Under the pieces are notes generated by a model. That model worked only from the letters and a program-made list of their open reading frames with translations, did no database searches and had not been told where the DNA came from. The position numbers and the translations under genes were made by a program. DNA of 64,000 nt from Melaminivora sp034675505 (GTDB lineage: Bacteria; Pseudomonadota; Gammaproteobacteria; Burkholderiales; Burkholderiaceae_C): contig JAUCDD010000006.1 in NCBI GenBank assembly GCA_034675505.1, positions 1 to 64,000 of the forward strand, written 5' to 3'. Below are positions 19,469 through 29,739 of this stretch, piece after piece. Position 1 is the first letter of the stretch; the number at the start of each line of letters is the position of its first letter.

Positions 19469-20407
19469 TCAGACTTGGGTCAGCCAGTGGGCATATTGCG
19501 GATTGCGGCCGTGCACGATGTCGAAGAAGGCCGCCTGGATTTTCTCCGTCACCGGGCCGCGCCGGCCCTCGCCGATCTGGATGCGGTCGAGCTCGCGGAT
19601 GGGCGTGACCTCGGCCGCCGTGCCGGTGAAGAAGGCCTCGTCGGCGATGTACACCTCGTCGCGCGTGATGCGCTTTTGCACCACTTCCAGGCCCAGGTCG
19701 CGGGCGATGTGCAGCACCGTGTTGCGCGTGATGCCGTTGAGCGCGCCGGCGGACAGGTCGGGCGTGTAGATGACGCCGCCCTTGACCAGGAAGATGTTCT
19801 CGCCCGCGCCCTCGCTGACGAAGCCCGAGGCGTCCAGCAGCAGCGCCTCGTCATAGCCGTCGTCCAGCGCCTCCATGTTGGCCAGGATGGAGTTGGTGTA
19901 GTTGGACACCGCCTTGGCCTGCGTCATGGTGATGTTGACGTGGTGGCGCGTGTAGCTGCTGGTCTTGACGCGGATGCCGCGCTGCATGCCCTCCTCGCCC
20001 AGGTAGGCGCCCCAGGCCCAGGCGGCGACCATCACGTGGATGCGGTTGCCCTTCGGCGACACGCCCAGCTTCTCCGAGCCGATCCAGGTGAGCGGGCGCA
20101 GGTAGCACGAGGCCAAGTTGTTCTCGCGCACCACGGCGCGCTGCGCCTCGTTCACCTCGTCCCTGGAGAACGGCAGCTGCATGCGCAGGATCTTGGCGCT
20201 GTTGAACAGCCGCTCGGTGTGCTCGTGCAGGCGGAAGATGGCCGTGCCGGCGTCTGTCTCGTAGGCGCGCACGCCCTCGAAGGCGCCGCAGCCGTAGTGC
20301 AGCGTGTGGCTCAGCACGTGGATCTTGGCGTCGCGCCAATCCACCATCTGGCCATCCATCCAGATCTTGCCGTCACGCTCGGCCAGCGAAGGGACAACGG
20401 GGCTCAT
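19469..20407 (-). CDS. ilvE: Branched-chain amino acid aminotransferase
   Basis: A 312-residue PLP enzyme of fold type IV that interconverts leucine, isoleucine and valine with their 2-oxo acids, using glutamate/2-oxoglutarate. The substrate-loop phrase HYGCGAFEGVRAYET is at the N-terminus. The Schiff-base lysine is K165 in MTQAKAVSNYTNS. EALLLDASGFVSEGAGENIF is the typical phosphate-binding strand, and FFTGTAAEVTPIRELD closes the cofactor site. Length is normal. A hairpin (GCGGAC and GTCCGC at 20,436-20,455) lies in the short leader upstream and may be regulatory. Confidence 0.95.
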   Translation of the reverse strand: MSPVVPSLAERDGKIWMDGQMVDWRDAKIHVLSHTLHYGCGAFEGVRAYETDAGTAIFRLHEHTERLFNSAKILRMQLPFSRDEVNEAQRAVVRENNLASCYLRPLTWIGSEKLGVSPKGNRIHVMVAAWAWGAYLGEEGMQRGIRVKTSSYTRHHVNITMTQAKAVSNYTNSILANMEALDDGYDEALLLDASGFVSEGAGENIFLVKGGVIYTPDLSAGALNGITRNTVLHIARDLGLEVVQKRITRDEVYIADEAFFTGTAAEVTPIRELDRIQIGEGRRGPVTEKIQAAFFDIVHGRNPQYAHWLTQV

Positions 20408-20467
20408 GGGAATCCTTGGTCACTCGGGAACAGCGCGGACGTCCGTTTGTCCGCGAAACCGGGGATT

Positions 20468-20872
20468 TTACGATCCGTGCGCGGGCGCGGGCCGCGTGAG
20501 CTGCCAGCGCGCCAGCCGCCCCTGCACGAACTCGCAGCGCACCTCGGAGCCGCCGGCGTCCTGCCACAGGTAGATTTCCGGCGCCTCGCCCGGCGCCGAC
20601 AGCTGGCGGCCCAGCGAGCGCGTCATGGCCACGACGTGCAGCAGGTTGGCCCCGGCCTGCAGCCGCGCGTTCAGCATGACGGCGCTGCCCACGTGGCCGA
20701 TGGGCCGGCGCGCGGCCTTCTGCATCACGTTCATCAGCCGGGTGAGGTACAGCAGCGCCCACATCAGCAGGCCGCCGCCGACCACTAGCAGGCCCTGCAC
20801 GCGCCAGGCGTTCCAGCCGGCGGCCAGCAGGCCGGCCACGAGCAGCAGGATGGACAGGTTGCGCAACGTCAT
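20468..20872 (-). CDS. Small inner-membrane protein, unknown function
   Basis: A 134-residue protein whose first 45 residues form two membrane helices (LSILLLVAGLLAAGWNAWRV, then LLVVGGGLLMWALLYLTRLM). The rest is a soluble domain beginning with a basic segment (KAARRPIGHVGSAV) and ending in a beta-rich region with EIYLWQDAGGSEVRCEFVQG. No catalytic motif is visible and I recognise no family. It lies between radA and ilvE on the same strand. Topology predicts the soluble part in the cytoplasm. Confidence 0.7.
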   Translation of the reverse strand: MTLRNLSILLLVAGLLAAGWNAWRVQGLLVVGGGLLMWALLYLTRLMNVMQKAARRPIGHVGSAVMLNARLQAGANLLHVVAMTRSLGRQLSAPGEAPEIYLWQDAGGSEVRCEFVQGRLARWQLTRPAPAHGS

Positions 20873-20960
20873 GGGTCGATTGTCGGCGCAAGCCCGGGCC
20901 CGGCGGCTGTGGCTGCTGCGTATCCAGGCATGCGCCTGGCTGCTGCGGGCTGCATGGCCG

Positions 20961-22343
<1,383 letters not shown>

Positions 22344-22377
22344 GCAGCCACTATAGCGGCGGCCTCCCCGCCAGCCA

Positions 22378-22439
22378 TTCCAAGGGAAATTCGGCACTTG
22401 CCCGCGCCAACAAACGGCTTGCAGCTATATTTTTAATAG
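22378..22439 (-). repeat. Dispersed repeat, family A
   Basis: On the minus strand it reads CTATTAAAAATATAGCTGCA and then the GCGGGCAAG and TTGGAA blocks in the same order as the other copies. It separates radA from the divergent lipoprotein gene. Confidence 0.75.
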
Positions 22440-22501
22440 TGCCCACAGGCCTGCAGCCCCGGGACTATTCTTGGCCACCCCCACTGCGATTGCCTGCCAC
22501 C

Positions 22502-22684
22502 ATGCCTGCACCTTGCTCCCCCGCCCTCCCGCGTGGCCGCCGCCGTGCCTGTGCGGCCGGGCTGCTGCTGGCCGCCGCGCTGGCGCTGCCAGCCTGCGAC
22601 CCGCGCCCGGGCCAGCACCCGCCCAAGCCCACCGCGCCGCCCGCGCCCAGCCCCTTGGCGACACCCGCGCCGGCGCCGGCCTGA
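22502..22684 (+). CDS. Small proline-rich lipoprotein
   Basis: A 60-residue protein with a basic N-terminus (RGRRRACA), a hydrophobic core (GLLLAAALALPAC) and a lipobox LPAC, so Cys is probably lipidated and the protein exported. The remainder is almost only Pro, Ala and Thr. It resembles in layout the LptM/YifL-type small lipoproteins, but the diagnostic motif after the Cys is absent. It is divergent from radA across a dispersed repeat. Confidence 0.55.
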   Translation: MPAPCSPALPRGRRRACAAGLLLAAALALPACDPRPGQHPPKPTAPPAPSPLATPAPAPA

Positions 22685-22738
22685 TATACCCGCAGGCCTG
22701 ACCACCTGCGCGGGCACTGCGCCTGCGGCCCCTGCGCC

Positions 22739-23920
22739 ATGCCCCTGCCCGAACCCGCCGCACCCCTGCCCGGCAGCGAGCCGCCGCCCGCCGGCGCCGA
22801 TGGCGCAGCCCGGCTGCAGGTGATGGGCCGGGCGCAGCAGCCGCCCAGCGCCGCGCAAGCGAAATTCAACCGCCTGCTGGCGCAGGTGGCCGCGCTGGAG
22901 CGCCAGCTCCAGGCGCTGCAGCAGCACAGCGCCGCGCTGCGCGGCCCGCACCTGCAGCACCTGGACGCGCTGCGCCTGCGCCGCGCACAGGCGCAGCGCG
23001 CCATGGCCTGCCTGCTGCACGAGCGGCTGCAGCACGACGGCCTGGAGCCCGCCCAGCAGCGCACCGCGCGCGCCGCCCTGCGCAGCCTGCTGGCGGCGGC
23101 GCCCGCGCCCGGGGACGACGCGCACTGGCAGGCCATGCTGCGCCTGCACCTGCCCCCGCAGCCCGACCCGGTGCAGGCGCTGTGGCAGCAGCTGCAGGCA
23201 GCGGCCGGCCAGCGGCTGGAGCTGCCCGGGCTGGACGGCATCGAAACCCCCGAGCAGTTGCTGGCGGCGCTGCAGCAGCGCCAGCAGCACGAACGCGAGG
23301 CCACCGCCCAGCGCCGCGCGGCGCGCCAGGCGCGGCGCAGCACGCCGGCGGCGCGCGCCGCGCAGGCGCAGGAGCAGGACGCACGCACGGCGCTGCGCGG
23401 CATCTACCGCCAGCTGGCCAGTGCCCTGCACCCCGACCGCGAGGGCGAGGCCGCCGAGCGCGAGCGCAAGCAGGCGCTGATGAGCCAGGCCAACACCGCG
23501 TACGCACGCGGCGACCTGCTGGCGCTGCTGCGCCTGCAGCTGGCGGCCGAGCAGGTGGACGCGGCCGGCATCGCCCGCCTGGGCGAGCAGCGCCTGGCGG
23601 CGCTGGCGCTGCTGCTGCAAAAGCAGGTCGGGGTGCTCGACAAGGAGCTGTCCCACGCCGCGCTGCGCCTGGGCCTGGAGCTGGGCCTGCCGGTCGATGC
23701 GCGCCAGCTGCAGCACCTGCCCGGCCAGCTGCAGGCGCTGCAGCACGCGCAGCTGCAGGAGGTGCTGCAGCTGGAGTCCGGACTGCAGCGCATGGGCGAC
23801 GAGGCCGGCCTGCGCCGCTGGCTGCGCGAGCAGGCCCGGCTGGCCCGCCAGCCGCCCGCGCCGGGCCGCCCCGGCGCCCCTGTCCGCGCCCCCCCCCCCC
23901 CACCCCTGGAGCACCGCTGA
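22739..23920 (+). CDS. Coiled-coil protein with a J-domain-like segment
   Basis: A 393-residue protein. Residues 40 to about 210 are a long Gln/Leu/Ala-rich coiled coil (LLAQVAALERQLQALQQHSA). Around residue 220-265 comes a DnaJ-like region: IYRQLASALHPDRE (with the HPD tripeptide), a charged loop, and KQALMSQANTAYARGDLLAL, the expected helix IV. The C-terminal part is helical again. HPD is the Hsp70-activating motif, so a specialised DnaK co-chaperone is plausible. The C-terminus is coded by 13 consecutive C (23,889-23,901, giving a Pro run), a likely slippage site. Its stop abuts the next gene's ATG. Confidence 0.65.
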   Translation: MPLPEPAAPLPGSEPPPAGADGAARLQVMGRAQQPPSAAQAKFNRLLAQVAALERQLQALQQHSAALRGPHLQHLDALRLRRAQAQRAMACLLHERLQHDGLEPAQQRTARAALRSLLAAAPAPGDDAHWQAMLRLHLPPQPDPVQALWQQLQAAAGQRLELPGLDGIETPEQLLAALQQRQQHEREATAQRRAARQARRSTPAARAAQAQEQDARTALRGIYRQLASALHPDREGEAAERERKQALMSQANTAYARGDLLALLRLQLAAEQVDAAGIARLGEQRLAALALLLQKQVGVLDKELSHAALRLGLELGLPVDARQLQHLPGQLQALQHAQLQEVLQLESGLQRMGDEAGLRRWLREQARLARQPPAPGRPGAPVRAPPPPPLEHR

Positions 23921-25079
23921 ATGAACCCCCCTGGCATCGCTCGCCCTCACCCCCATCCCGGCTGAAGACGAAGCCCTGCGCGCGCCGGTGCGCGCCTTCC
24001 TGCAGGACGCCCTGCAGGAGCTGCCGGCGCACCGGCGCGCGCGCTCCTGGAGCGGCTGCAGCGCCGAATTCAGCCGCCGCCTGGCCGCGCGCGGCTGGGT
24101 GGGGCTGACGCTGCCGCCCGCCTACGGCGGCGGCGGGCGCAGCGCCTTCGCCCGCTACGTGCTGGCCGAGGAGCTGCTGAACTTCGGCGCCCCGGTGGGC
24201 GCGCACTGGATCGCCGACCGCCAGAGCGCGCCGCTGATCCTGAAGTACGGCAGCGAGGCGCAAAAGCGCTTCTACGTACCCCGGATCTGCCGCGCCGAGG
24301 CGTTCTTTTGCATCGGCATGAGCGAGCCCGGCGCCGGCTCCGACCTGGCCAGCGTGCGCACGCGCGCCGTGCCCAACGCGCAGGGCTGGCTGCTCAATGG
24401 CCAGAAGATCTGGACCACCAACGCGCACAACTGCCAGTACATGATCGCCCTGGTGCGCACCTCGGGCGCGCCGGGCGAGCGCCACCAGGGGCTGTCGCAG
24501 GTGATCGTCGATCTGTCGCTGCCCGGCGTCAGCGTGCGGCCCATCGAGGACCTGTCGGGCGACCGGCATTTCTGCGAAGTGTTCTTCGACGACGTGCAGC
24601 TGGGCGCCGACGCGCTGGTCGGCGCCGAGGGCCAGGGCTGGAGCCAGGTCACGGCCGAGCTGGCCTTCGAGCGCAGCGGGCCCGAGCGGCTGTACTCCAG
24701 CATCGTGCTGTTCGACCAGTGGCTGGCCTGGGTGCGCACGCCCGCCGGGCGCAGCGACGCCGCGCAGCAGCTGGCCGGGCGGGTGCTGACGCAGCTGGCG
24801 CCGCTGCGCGCCATGTCGGTGGCGCTGCAGGAGCGGCTGGTGCGCGGCGAGAGCCCCATCGTCGAGGCGGCGCTGGTCAAGGAGCTGGGCACGACGCTGG
24901 AGCAGGCGATCCCCGCCGCCATCGCCGACGACCTGTTCTCGCGCGGCACGCACGAGGCGCCGCTGGAGCTGCTGCTGACGCTGCAATACGTGAGCGAGGT
25001 GGCGCCGTCGTACTCGCTGCGCGGCGGCACGCGCGACATCCTGCGCGGCATGATCGCGCGCGGCCTCGGCCTGCGCTGA
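23921..25079 (+). CDS. Acyl-CoA dehydrogenase, one frameshift near the start
   Basis: FAD-dependent alpha,beta-dehydrogenation of an acyl-CoA. The body (GWVGLTLPPAYGGGGRSAFA, FFCIGMSEPGAGSDLASVRT, then QKIWTTNAHNCQYMIALVRT, and LRGGTRDILRGMIARGLGLR) is a complete ACAD fold of about 385 residues. The ATG at 23,921 directly follows the previous stop. It reaches the body frame only if one of six C at 23,926-23,931 is removed, giving MNPLASLALTPIPAEDEALR. Otherwise translation would start at GTG 23,988. It pairs with the next ACAD gene, as in PimC/PimD-type two-gene dehydrogenases. Substrate unknown. Confidence 0.85.
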
Positions 25080-25104
25080 CCCCCTCCCGGCACCCAGGCC
25101 CGCC

Positions 25105-26154
25105 ATGACCCACGACAACGACCCGTTCGCCGACGCCGCCCGCCAGGTGCTGGCCGACCATTGCACCCCGCAGGCGGTGCGCGCCATCGAGGCCGGCGGG
25201 CGCGGCGCCCCGGCCGCCGCCGCCCTGTGGCAGCAGCTGCAGGACGCCGGCCTGGCCGACGCCCTCGCCCCCGAGGGCCGGGGCGGCGCCGGCCTGACGC
25301 TGCTGCAGGCCTTCGGCGTGCTGGCGCAATGCGGCGCCCACGCCCTGCCGCTGCCGCTGGCCGAGACCATGCTGGCCCGCGCCGTGCTGGCGCGCGCCGG
25401 CCTGGCGGCGCCGCCCGGCAGCATCGCCCTGGCCCGCGGCCGGCCGCACGCCGGCGGCGGCCTGCACTGCGCGCAGGTGGGCGCCGGCGCGCTGGCCGAC
25501 GCGGTGCTGGTGCAGCTGGAGCAGTCCGAGCGCTGGGTGCTGCTGGACGCGCGCGCCGCCCAGGCCGGGCCGCAGGCGCAGCCGCTCGACGCCGCCCTGA
25601 CCTGGAGCGCCGCGCAGGTGCAGGCCGGCGCCGCCGTGGCGCTGCCGGCGGGCACCGACGTGGCCGTGCTGCACGCCGCGCTGCTGGCCGCGCAGATGGC
25701 CGGCGCCCTGGAGACGGTGCTCGGGCGCAGCCTGCAATTTGCCAACGACCGCCAGCAGTTCGGCCGGCCCATCGGCAAGTTCCAGGCCATCCAGCACCAG
25801 CTGGCGGTGCTGGGCGAGCACGTCTTTGCCGCGCGCATGGCCGCGCAGCTGGGCTGCGCCGGCGCCGCCGACGGCCTGTGGCCCCATCCCCTGCGCGTGG
25901 CCAGCGCCAAGGCGCGCTGCAGCGAAGCGGCGCTGGAGGCCGCCCAGGCCGCGCACGCCATCCACGGCGCCATCGGCTTTACCGAGGAGTGCGACCTGCA
26001 GCTGTTCACCCGCCGCCTGCACGCCTGGCGCCAGTGCGCCGGCAGCGAGGGCTACTGGCAGCGCGCCGCCGGCGCCGCGCTGCTGGAGCACGGCGGCCTG
26101 GCGCTGGACCTGGTGCGCAGCATCAGCGACGCGCAGGAGCTATCAAAACAATAG
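25105..26154 (+). CDS. Acyl-CoA dehydrogenase, second (small) subunit type
   Basis: A 349-residue divergent ACAD that probably works with the protein encoded 25 bases upstream. The recognisable C-terminal part is TVLGRSLQFANDRQQFGRPI (the conserved R-x-QFG-x-PI helix), AFAVH-type middle (AAQAAHAIHGAIGFTEECDL) and FTRRLHAWRQCAGSEGYWQ. The N-terminal half is Ala-rich and degenerate, as in small partners of heteromeric ACADs. The last residues (ELSKQ) and stop are encoded by a dispersed repeat starting at 26,139. Confidence 0.8.
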   Translation: MTHDNDPFADAARQVLADHCTPQAVRAIEAGGRGAPAAAALWQQLQDAGLADALAPEGRGGAGLTLLQAFGVLAQCGAHALPLPLAETMLARAVLARAGLAAPPGSIALARGRPHAGGGLHCAQVGAGALADAVLVQLEQSERWVLLDARAAQAGPQAQPLDAALTWSAAQVQAGAAVALPAGTDVAVLHAALLAAQMAGALETVLGRSLQFANDRQQFGRPIGKFQAIQHQLAVLGEHVFAARMAAQLGCAGAADGLWPHPLRVASAKARCSEAALEAAQAAHAIHGAIGFTEECDLQLFTRRLHAWRQCAGSEGYWQRAAGAALLEHGGLALDLVRSISDAQELSKQ

Positions 26155-26202
26155 CTGTATCCCGTTGATTGACGCCGGCAAGCACCGATTTTTGCTTGAA
26201 AA
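26139..26202 (+). repeat. Dispersed repeat, family A
   Basis: It reads GCTATCAAAACAATAGCTGT, then GACGCCGGCAAGCACCG and TTTTTGCTTGAAAA. It is the clearest copy in the window, overlaps the 3' end of the second acyl-CoA dehydrogenase and lies upstream of the crotonase gene. Confidence 0.85.
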
Positions 26203-26233
26203 CCACTTTTTCACCCCTCCCGGAGACCTCCGA

Positions 26234-27022
26234 ATGCCTTTCCTGCACATCGAACGCGACGGCGCCATCCTCACCGTCACCATGGACCAGCCCGGCACGC
26301 GCAACGCCCTGACCGGCAACACGGCGGTGCAGGAGTTCGTGCAGCTGTGCGAGCAGGTGCGCGGCGACGCCGGCGTCAAGGCCGTCATCCTGACCGGCGC
26401 CGGGCCGGTGTTCAGCTCCGGCGGCAACGTCCGGGACATGCAGCGCTTCTTCGACGACGCGCTCACGCCCGAGCTGATCCGCGAGGAATACCGCCAGGGC
26501 ATACAGCGCATCCCGCTGGCGCTGGCGCAGCTGGACGTGCCCCTCATCTGCGCCGTCAACGGCCCGGCCATCGGCGCCGGGCTGGATCTGGCGTGCATGT
26601 GCGACATCCGCATCGCCAGCGAGACCGCCACCTTTGCCGAGAGCTTCGTGCGCGTGGGCATCGTGCCGGGCGACGGCGGCGCCTGGCTGCTGCCGCGCGC
26701 CGTCGGCATGGCCCGCGCCAGCGAGATGGCCTTCACCGGCGAGGCCATCGATGCGCGCGAGGCGCTGGCCTGCGGCCTGGTCAGCCGCGTGGTGGCGCCC
26801 GATGCGCTGCTGCCCACGGCACGCCAGCTGGCCACCAGGATCGCCGCCAACCCCGGCGCCGTGCTGCGCATGACCAAGCGCCTGCTGCGCGAGGGCCAGC
26901 ACACCTCGCTGGCCACGCTGCTGGAGCTGTCGGCCGCCTGCCAGGCGGTGGCGCACAAGACCGCCGACCACCGCGAGGCGGTGACCGCCTTCGTCGAAAA
27001 GCGCGCCCCGCGCTTCGCCTGA
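26234..27022 (+). CDS. Enoyl-CoA hydratase/isomerase family (crotonase)
   Basis: A 262-residue crotonase-fold protein. The oxyanion-hole elements are FSSGGNVRDM and AVNGPAIGAGLDLACMCDIR; SFVRVGIVPGDGGAWLLPRA carries the region of the catalytic acid. EGQHTSLATLLELSAACQ and EAVTAFVEKRAPRFA are normal C-terminal helices. It probably hydrates the product of the two acyl-CoA dehydrogenases just upstream, making a beta-oxidation-like run for an unidentified acyl-CoA. A CGGAGAC ribosome-binding site precedes the ATG. Confidence 0.85.
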   Translation: MPFLHIERDGAILTVTMDQPGTRNALTGNTAVQEFVQLCEQVRGDAGVKAVILTGAGPVFSSGGNVRDMQRFFDDALTPELIREEYRQGIQRIPLALAQLDVPLICAVNGPAIGAGLDLACMCDIRIASETATFAESFVRVGIVPGDGGAWLLPRAVGMARASEMAFTGEAIDAREALACGLVSRVVAPDALLPTARQLATRIAANPGAVLRMTKRLLREGQHTSLATLLELSAACQAVAHKTADHREAVTAFVEKRAPRFA

Positions 27023-27129
27023 GAGCCTGCGGCACAGCAACGCGCCGGCGTCCGACACGCGCCGGCGGGCCCCGCGCCCCACAATGCCGGCCATGCCTGC
27101 CACACCCCCCGCCCCGCCAGCACTTCTCC

Positions 27130-27729
27130 ATGATCCGCCAGTTCCACCTGGCCGACTGGTTCACCCTGGGCAACGCCGTGTGCGGCGTGGGCGCGCTGTT
27201 TTCCGCCATGACCCTGCTGGAGACGGGCGACGTGCGCCACGTCCACTTCGCCGCCGCGCTGGTGCTGGCCGCGCTCGTCTTCGACGTGCTGGACGGGCGC
27301 GTGGCGCGCTGGCGGCGCAAGTCCTCGGACCTGGGGCGCGAGCTCGATTCGCTGGCCGACGTGATCTCGTTCGGCGTGGCCCCGGCCGTGCTGGCCTATG
27401 CCTGCGGCATGCAGGGCCTGTACGACCGCATCGTGCTGGCCTACTTCGTCGCCTGCGGCGTCTCGCGCCTGGCGCGCTACAACGTCACGGCCGAGGCGCT
27501 GTCGGCCGGCTCGGCGAGCGGCAAGGTGAAGTATTTCGAGGGCACGCCGATCCCGACCTCCATCGTGCTGGTCGGCCTGCTGGCGCTGGCAGCCTCGCTG
27601 GACGCGGTGCGCGCCAACCTGTGGCTGGGCGCGCTGACCCTGGGCGGCTTCACGCTGCACCCGCTGGTGCTGCTGTTCGCGCTGTCGGGCTCGCTGATGA
27701 TCAGCCGCATCCGCATCCCCAAGCTCTGA
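27130..27729 (+). CDS. pssA: Phosphatidylserine synthase (CDP-diacylglycerol-serine O-phosphatidyltransferase)
   Basis: A 199-residue membrane enzyme making phosphatidylserine from CDP-diacylglycerol and serine. The CDP-alcohol phosphotransferase motif DG-x2-AR-x8-G-x3-D-x3-D is complete, spanning LDGRVARW, LGRELDSLADVISFG. About six hydrophobic helices follow the usual pattern. The ATG at 27,130 (MIRQFHLADWFTLGNAVCGV) is the family start. It is not obviously in one operon with the crotonase, from which it is separated by 107 bases. Confidence 0.92.
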   Translation: MIRQFHLADWFTLGNAVCGVGALFSAMTLLETGDVRHVHFAAALVLAALVFDVLDGRVARWRRKSSDLGRELDSLADVISFGVAPAVLAYACGMQGLYDRIVLAYFVACGVSRLARYNVTAEALSAGSASGKVKYFEGTPIPTSIVLVGLLALAASLDAVRANLWLGALTLGGFTLHPLVLLFALSGSLMISRIRIPKL

Positions 27730-27852
27730 GAGCCTGTTCAACGTCTTTTTTTTTGTTACCAGAGCAGGGATTGCGCGCCCATGCGCGTGCAGGGGCGGCA
27801 GGTACACTTTGCCGCTTTGAGCAGCAGCGCCCCTGGCGGGCCCCATCTCCCC

Positions 27853-28611
27853 ATGGCCGACGACCACGCGGGCCAAGCCCGCAGCAGCATTGACTTGAAA
27901 AGCGCCCAGTTGCCGGTGGTGGCCGTGGTCATCAAGAGCACGGACGCGCAGGTGCTGGCTGCCGAGCTGGCGGCGCGGCTGGCCGATGAGCCGGAGTTCT
28001 TCGACAACGACCCGGTGCTGATCGACCTCAGCGCCGTGCAGGACGACCCCGCGCCGGTGGACTTCGCCGCCCTGGTGGCCGAGCTGCGCCGCTACCGCAC
28101 GCGCCCGGTGGCCGTGCGCGGCGGCAGCAGCGCGCAGATGCAGGCCGCGCACGAGCTGGGCCTGATCGCCGCGCCCGAGGCGCCGCGCGCCCACACCCCG
28201 GTGCCGCAACCCGCGCAGGAGCCGCCCGCCGAGCCGCCGCCCGCCGCCGAAGCCCCGGCGGCCAGCGCGCCGCAGCCCGGCCCGGGCGCCGTGGTCGTGG
28301 ACAAGCCGCTGCGCTCGGGCCAGCAGGTCTATGCGCGCGGCGCCGACCTGGTGGTGCTGGCCATGGTCAGCTTCGGCGCCGAGGTGATCGCCGACGGCAA
28401 CGTCCACGTCTACGCGCCGCTGCGCGGGCGGGCCATCGCCGGCGCGCGCGGCGACACCAGCGCGCGCATCTTCACCACCTGCCTGGAGGCGCAGCTGGTG
28501 TCGGTGGCCGGCATCTACCGCACCACCGAGACCGAGCTGCCCGAGGAGGTGCGCGGCAAGAGCGCCCAGGTGCGGCTGGACGGCGAAAAATTGCTCATCG
28601 AGCCGATCTGA
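27853..28611 (+). CDS. minC: Septum site-determining protein MinC
   Basis: A 252-residue inhibitor of FtsZ polymerisation that keeps division at mid-cell. The N-domain (DLKSAQLPVVAVVIKSTDAQ) and the C-terminal beta-helix (DKPLRSGQQVYARGADLVVL, then VHVYAPLRGRAIAGARGD) are complete. They are joined by an unusually long Pro/Ala linker at about residues 115-150. The start at 27,853 (MADDHAG) is preferred over one 72 bases upstream because the extra residues are not conserved. First gene of the minCDE operon. Confidence 0.93.
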   Translation: MADDHAGQARSSIDLKSAQLPVVAVVIKSTDAQVLAAELAARLADEPEFFDNDPVLIDLSAVQDDPAPVDFAALVAELRRYRTRPVAVRGGSSAQMQAAHELGLIAAPEAPRAHTPVPQPAQEPPAEPPPAAEAPAASAPQPGPGAVVVDKPLRSGQQVYARGADLVVLAMVSFGAEVIADGNVHVYAPLRGRAIAGARGDTSARIFTTCLEAQLVSVAGIYRTTETELPEEVRGKSAQVRLDGEKLLIEPI

Positions 28612-28653
28612 GCGGCATCCCATCACCCAGCAACCCAAGGAAACCACACACAC

Positions 28654-29469
28654 ATGGCCAAGATCGTCGTCGTGACCTCCGGCAAGGGGGGCGTGGGCAA
28701 GACCACCACCAGCGCCGCCTTTGCCTCGGGCCTGGCCCTGGCCGGCCACAAGACCGCCGTGATCGACTTCGACGTCGGCCTGCGCAACCTGGACCTGATC
28801 ATGGGCTGCGAGCGCCGCGTGGTCTATGACTTCATCAACGTCATACAGGGCGAGGCCAACCTGCACCAGGCGCTGATCAAGGACAAGCAGTGCGACAACC
28901 TGTTCATCCTGGCGGCCAGCCAGACACGCGACAAGGAGGCGCTGTCGCGCGAGGGCGTCGAGAAGGTGCTGAACGACCTGGACACCATGGGCTTTGAGTA
29001 CATCGTCTGCGACTCGCCCGCCGGCATCGAAAGCGGCGCGCTGCACGCCATGCACTTCGCCGACGAGGCGCTCCTGGTGACCAACCCGGAGGTGTCGTCG
29101 GTGCGCGACTCCGACCGCATCCTGGGCATGCTGGCCAGCAAGACGCGCCGCGCCATCCTCGGCGGCGAGCCGGTGCGCGAGCGCCTGCTGATCACGCGCT
29201 ACAACCCGTCGCGCGTGCAGGACGGGCAGATGCTCAGCCTGGACGACGTGCAGGACATCCTGCGCATCCCGCTGATCGGGGTCATCCCGGAGTCCGAGTC
29301 GGTGCTGCAGGCCTCCAACCAGGGCGTGCCGGCCATCCACCTGGCCGGCACCGACGCCTCGGAGGCCTACAAGGACGTGGTGGCGCGCTTCCTGGGCGAG
29401 GAGCGCCCGCTGCGCTTCACCGACGTGCAAAAGCCCGGGTTCTTCAAGCGCATCTTCGGAGGGAGGTAA
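28654..29469 (+). CDS. minD: Septum site-determining ATPase MinD
   Basis: A 271-residue membrane-cycling ATPase that recruits MinC and oscillates with MinE. The deviant Walker A KGGVGKTT is near the N-terminus, IVCDSPAGIESGA is the Walker B/switch II region, and the C-terminal amphipathic membrane-targeting helix is visible in PGFFKRIFGGR. An AAGGAAA site precedes the ATG. It is 42 bases after minC and five before minE. Confidence 0.97.
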   Translation: MAKIVVVTSGKGGVGKTTTSAAFASGLALAGHKTAVIDFDVGLRNLDLIMGCERRVVYDFINVIQGEANLHQALIKDKQCDNLFILAASQTRDKEALSREGVEKVLNDLDTMGFEYIVCDSPAGIESGALHAMHFADEALLVTNPEVSSVRDSDRILGMLASKTRRAILGGEPVRERLLITRYNPSRVQDGQMLSLDDVQDILRIPLIGVIPESESVLQASNQGVPAIHLAGTDASEAYKDVVARFLGEERPLRFTDVQKPGFFKRIFGGR

Positions 29470-29474
29470 CCGGC

Positions 29475-29738
29475 ATGTCGCTGCTATCGCTGTTTCTGGG
29501 CGAGAAGAAAAAGACCGCCAACGTCGCCAAGGAGCGCCTGCAGATCATCCTGGCGCACGAGCGCAGCGGGCGCGGGGGCAGCCAGCCGGACTACCTGCCG
29601 GCGCTGCAGCGCGAGCTGCTGGCGGTGATCTCCAAGTACGTGCAGATCGACTCCAGCGATCTGAAGGTGCACTTCGAGCGCCAGGAGAACCTGGAAGTGC
29701 TGGAAGTGAAGATCGAGCTGCCCGAGCCGGCGCGCTGA
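29475..29738 (+). CDS. minE: Cell division topological specificity factor MinE
   Basis: An 87-residue protein that stimulates MinD ATPase at the membrane. The N-terminal membrane-binding/anti-MinCD stretch (SLLSLFLGEKKKTANVAKER) and the topological-specificity domain (LLAVISKYVQIDSSDLKVHF) are both normal. Its stop is one base from the stop of the converging flavin reductase gene. Confidence 0.96.
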   Translation: MSLLSLFLGEKKKTANVAKERLQIILAHERSGRGGSQPDYLPALQRELLAVISKYVQIDSSDLKVHFERQENLEVLEVKIELPEPAR

Positions 29739-29739
29739 C

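Noticed and set aside
22433..26091. Very long minus-strand open frames (over 1,000 codons) opposite the J-domain and acyl-CoA dehydrogenase genes
   Set aside because: Low-complexity Ala/Arg/Gly/Gln reading with no motifs. They mirror the codon bias of the GC-rich plus-strand genes.
26143..29430. 1,095-codon minus-strand open frame across crotonase, pssA and minCD
   Set aside because: It is the antisense of four well-identified genes. Composition is His/Gln/Arg-rich and it shows no family resemblance.
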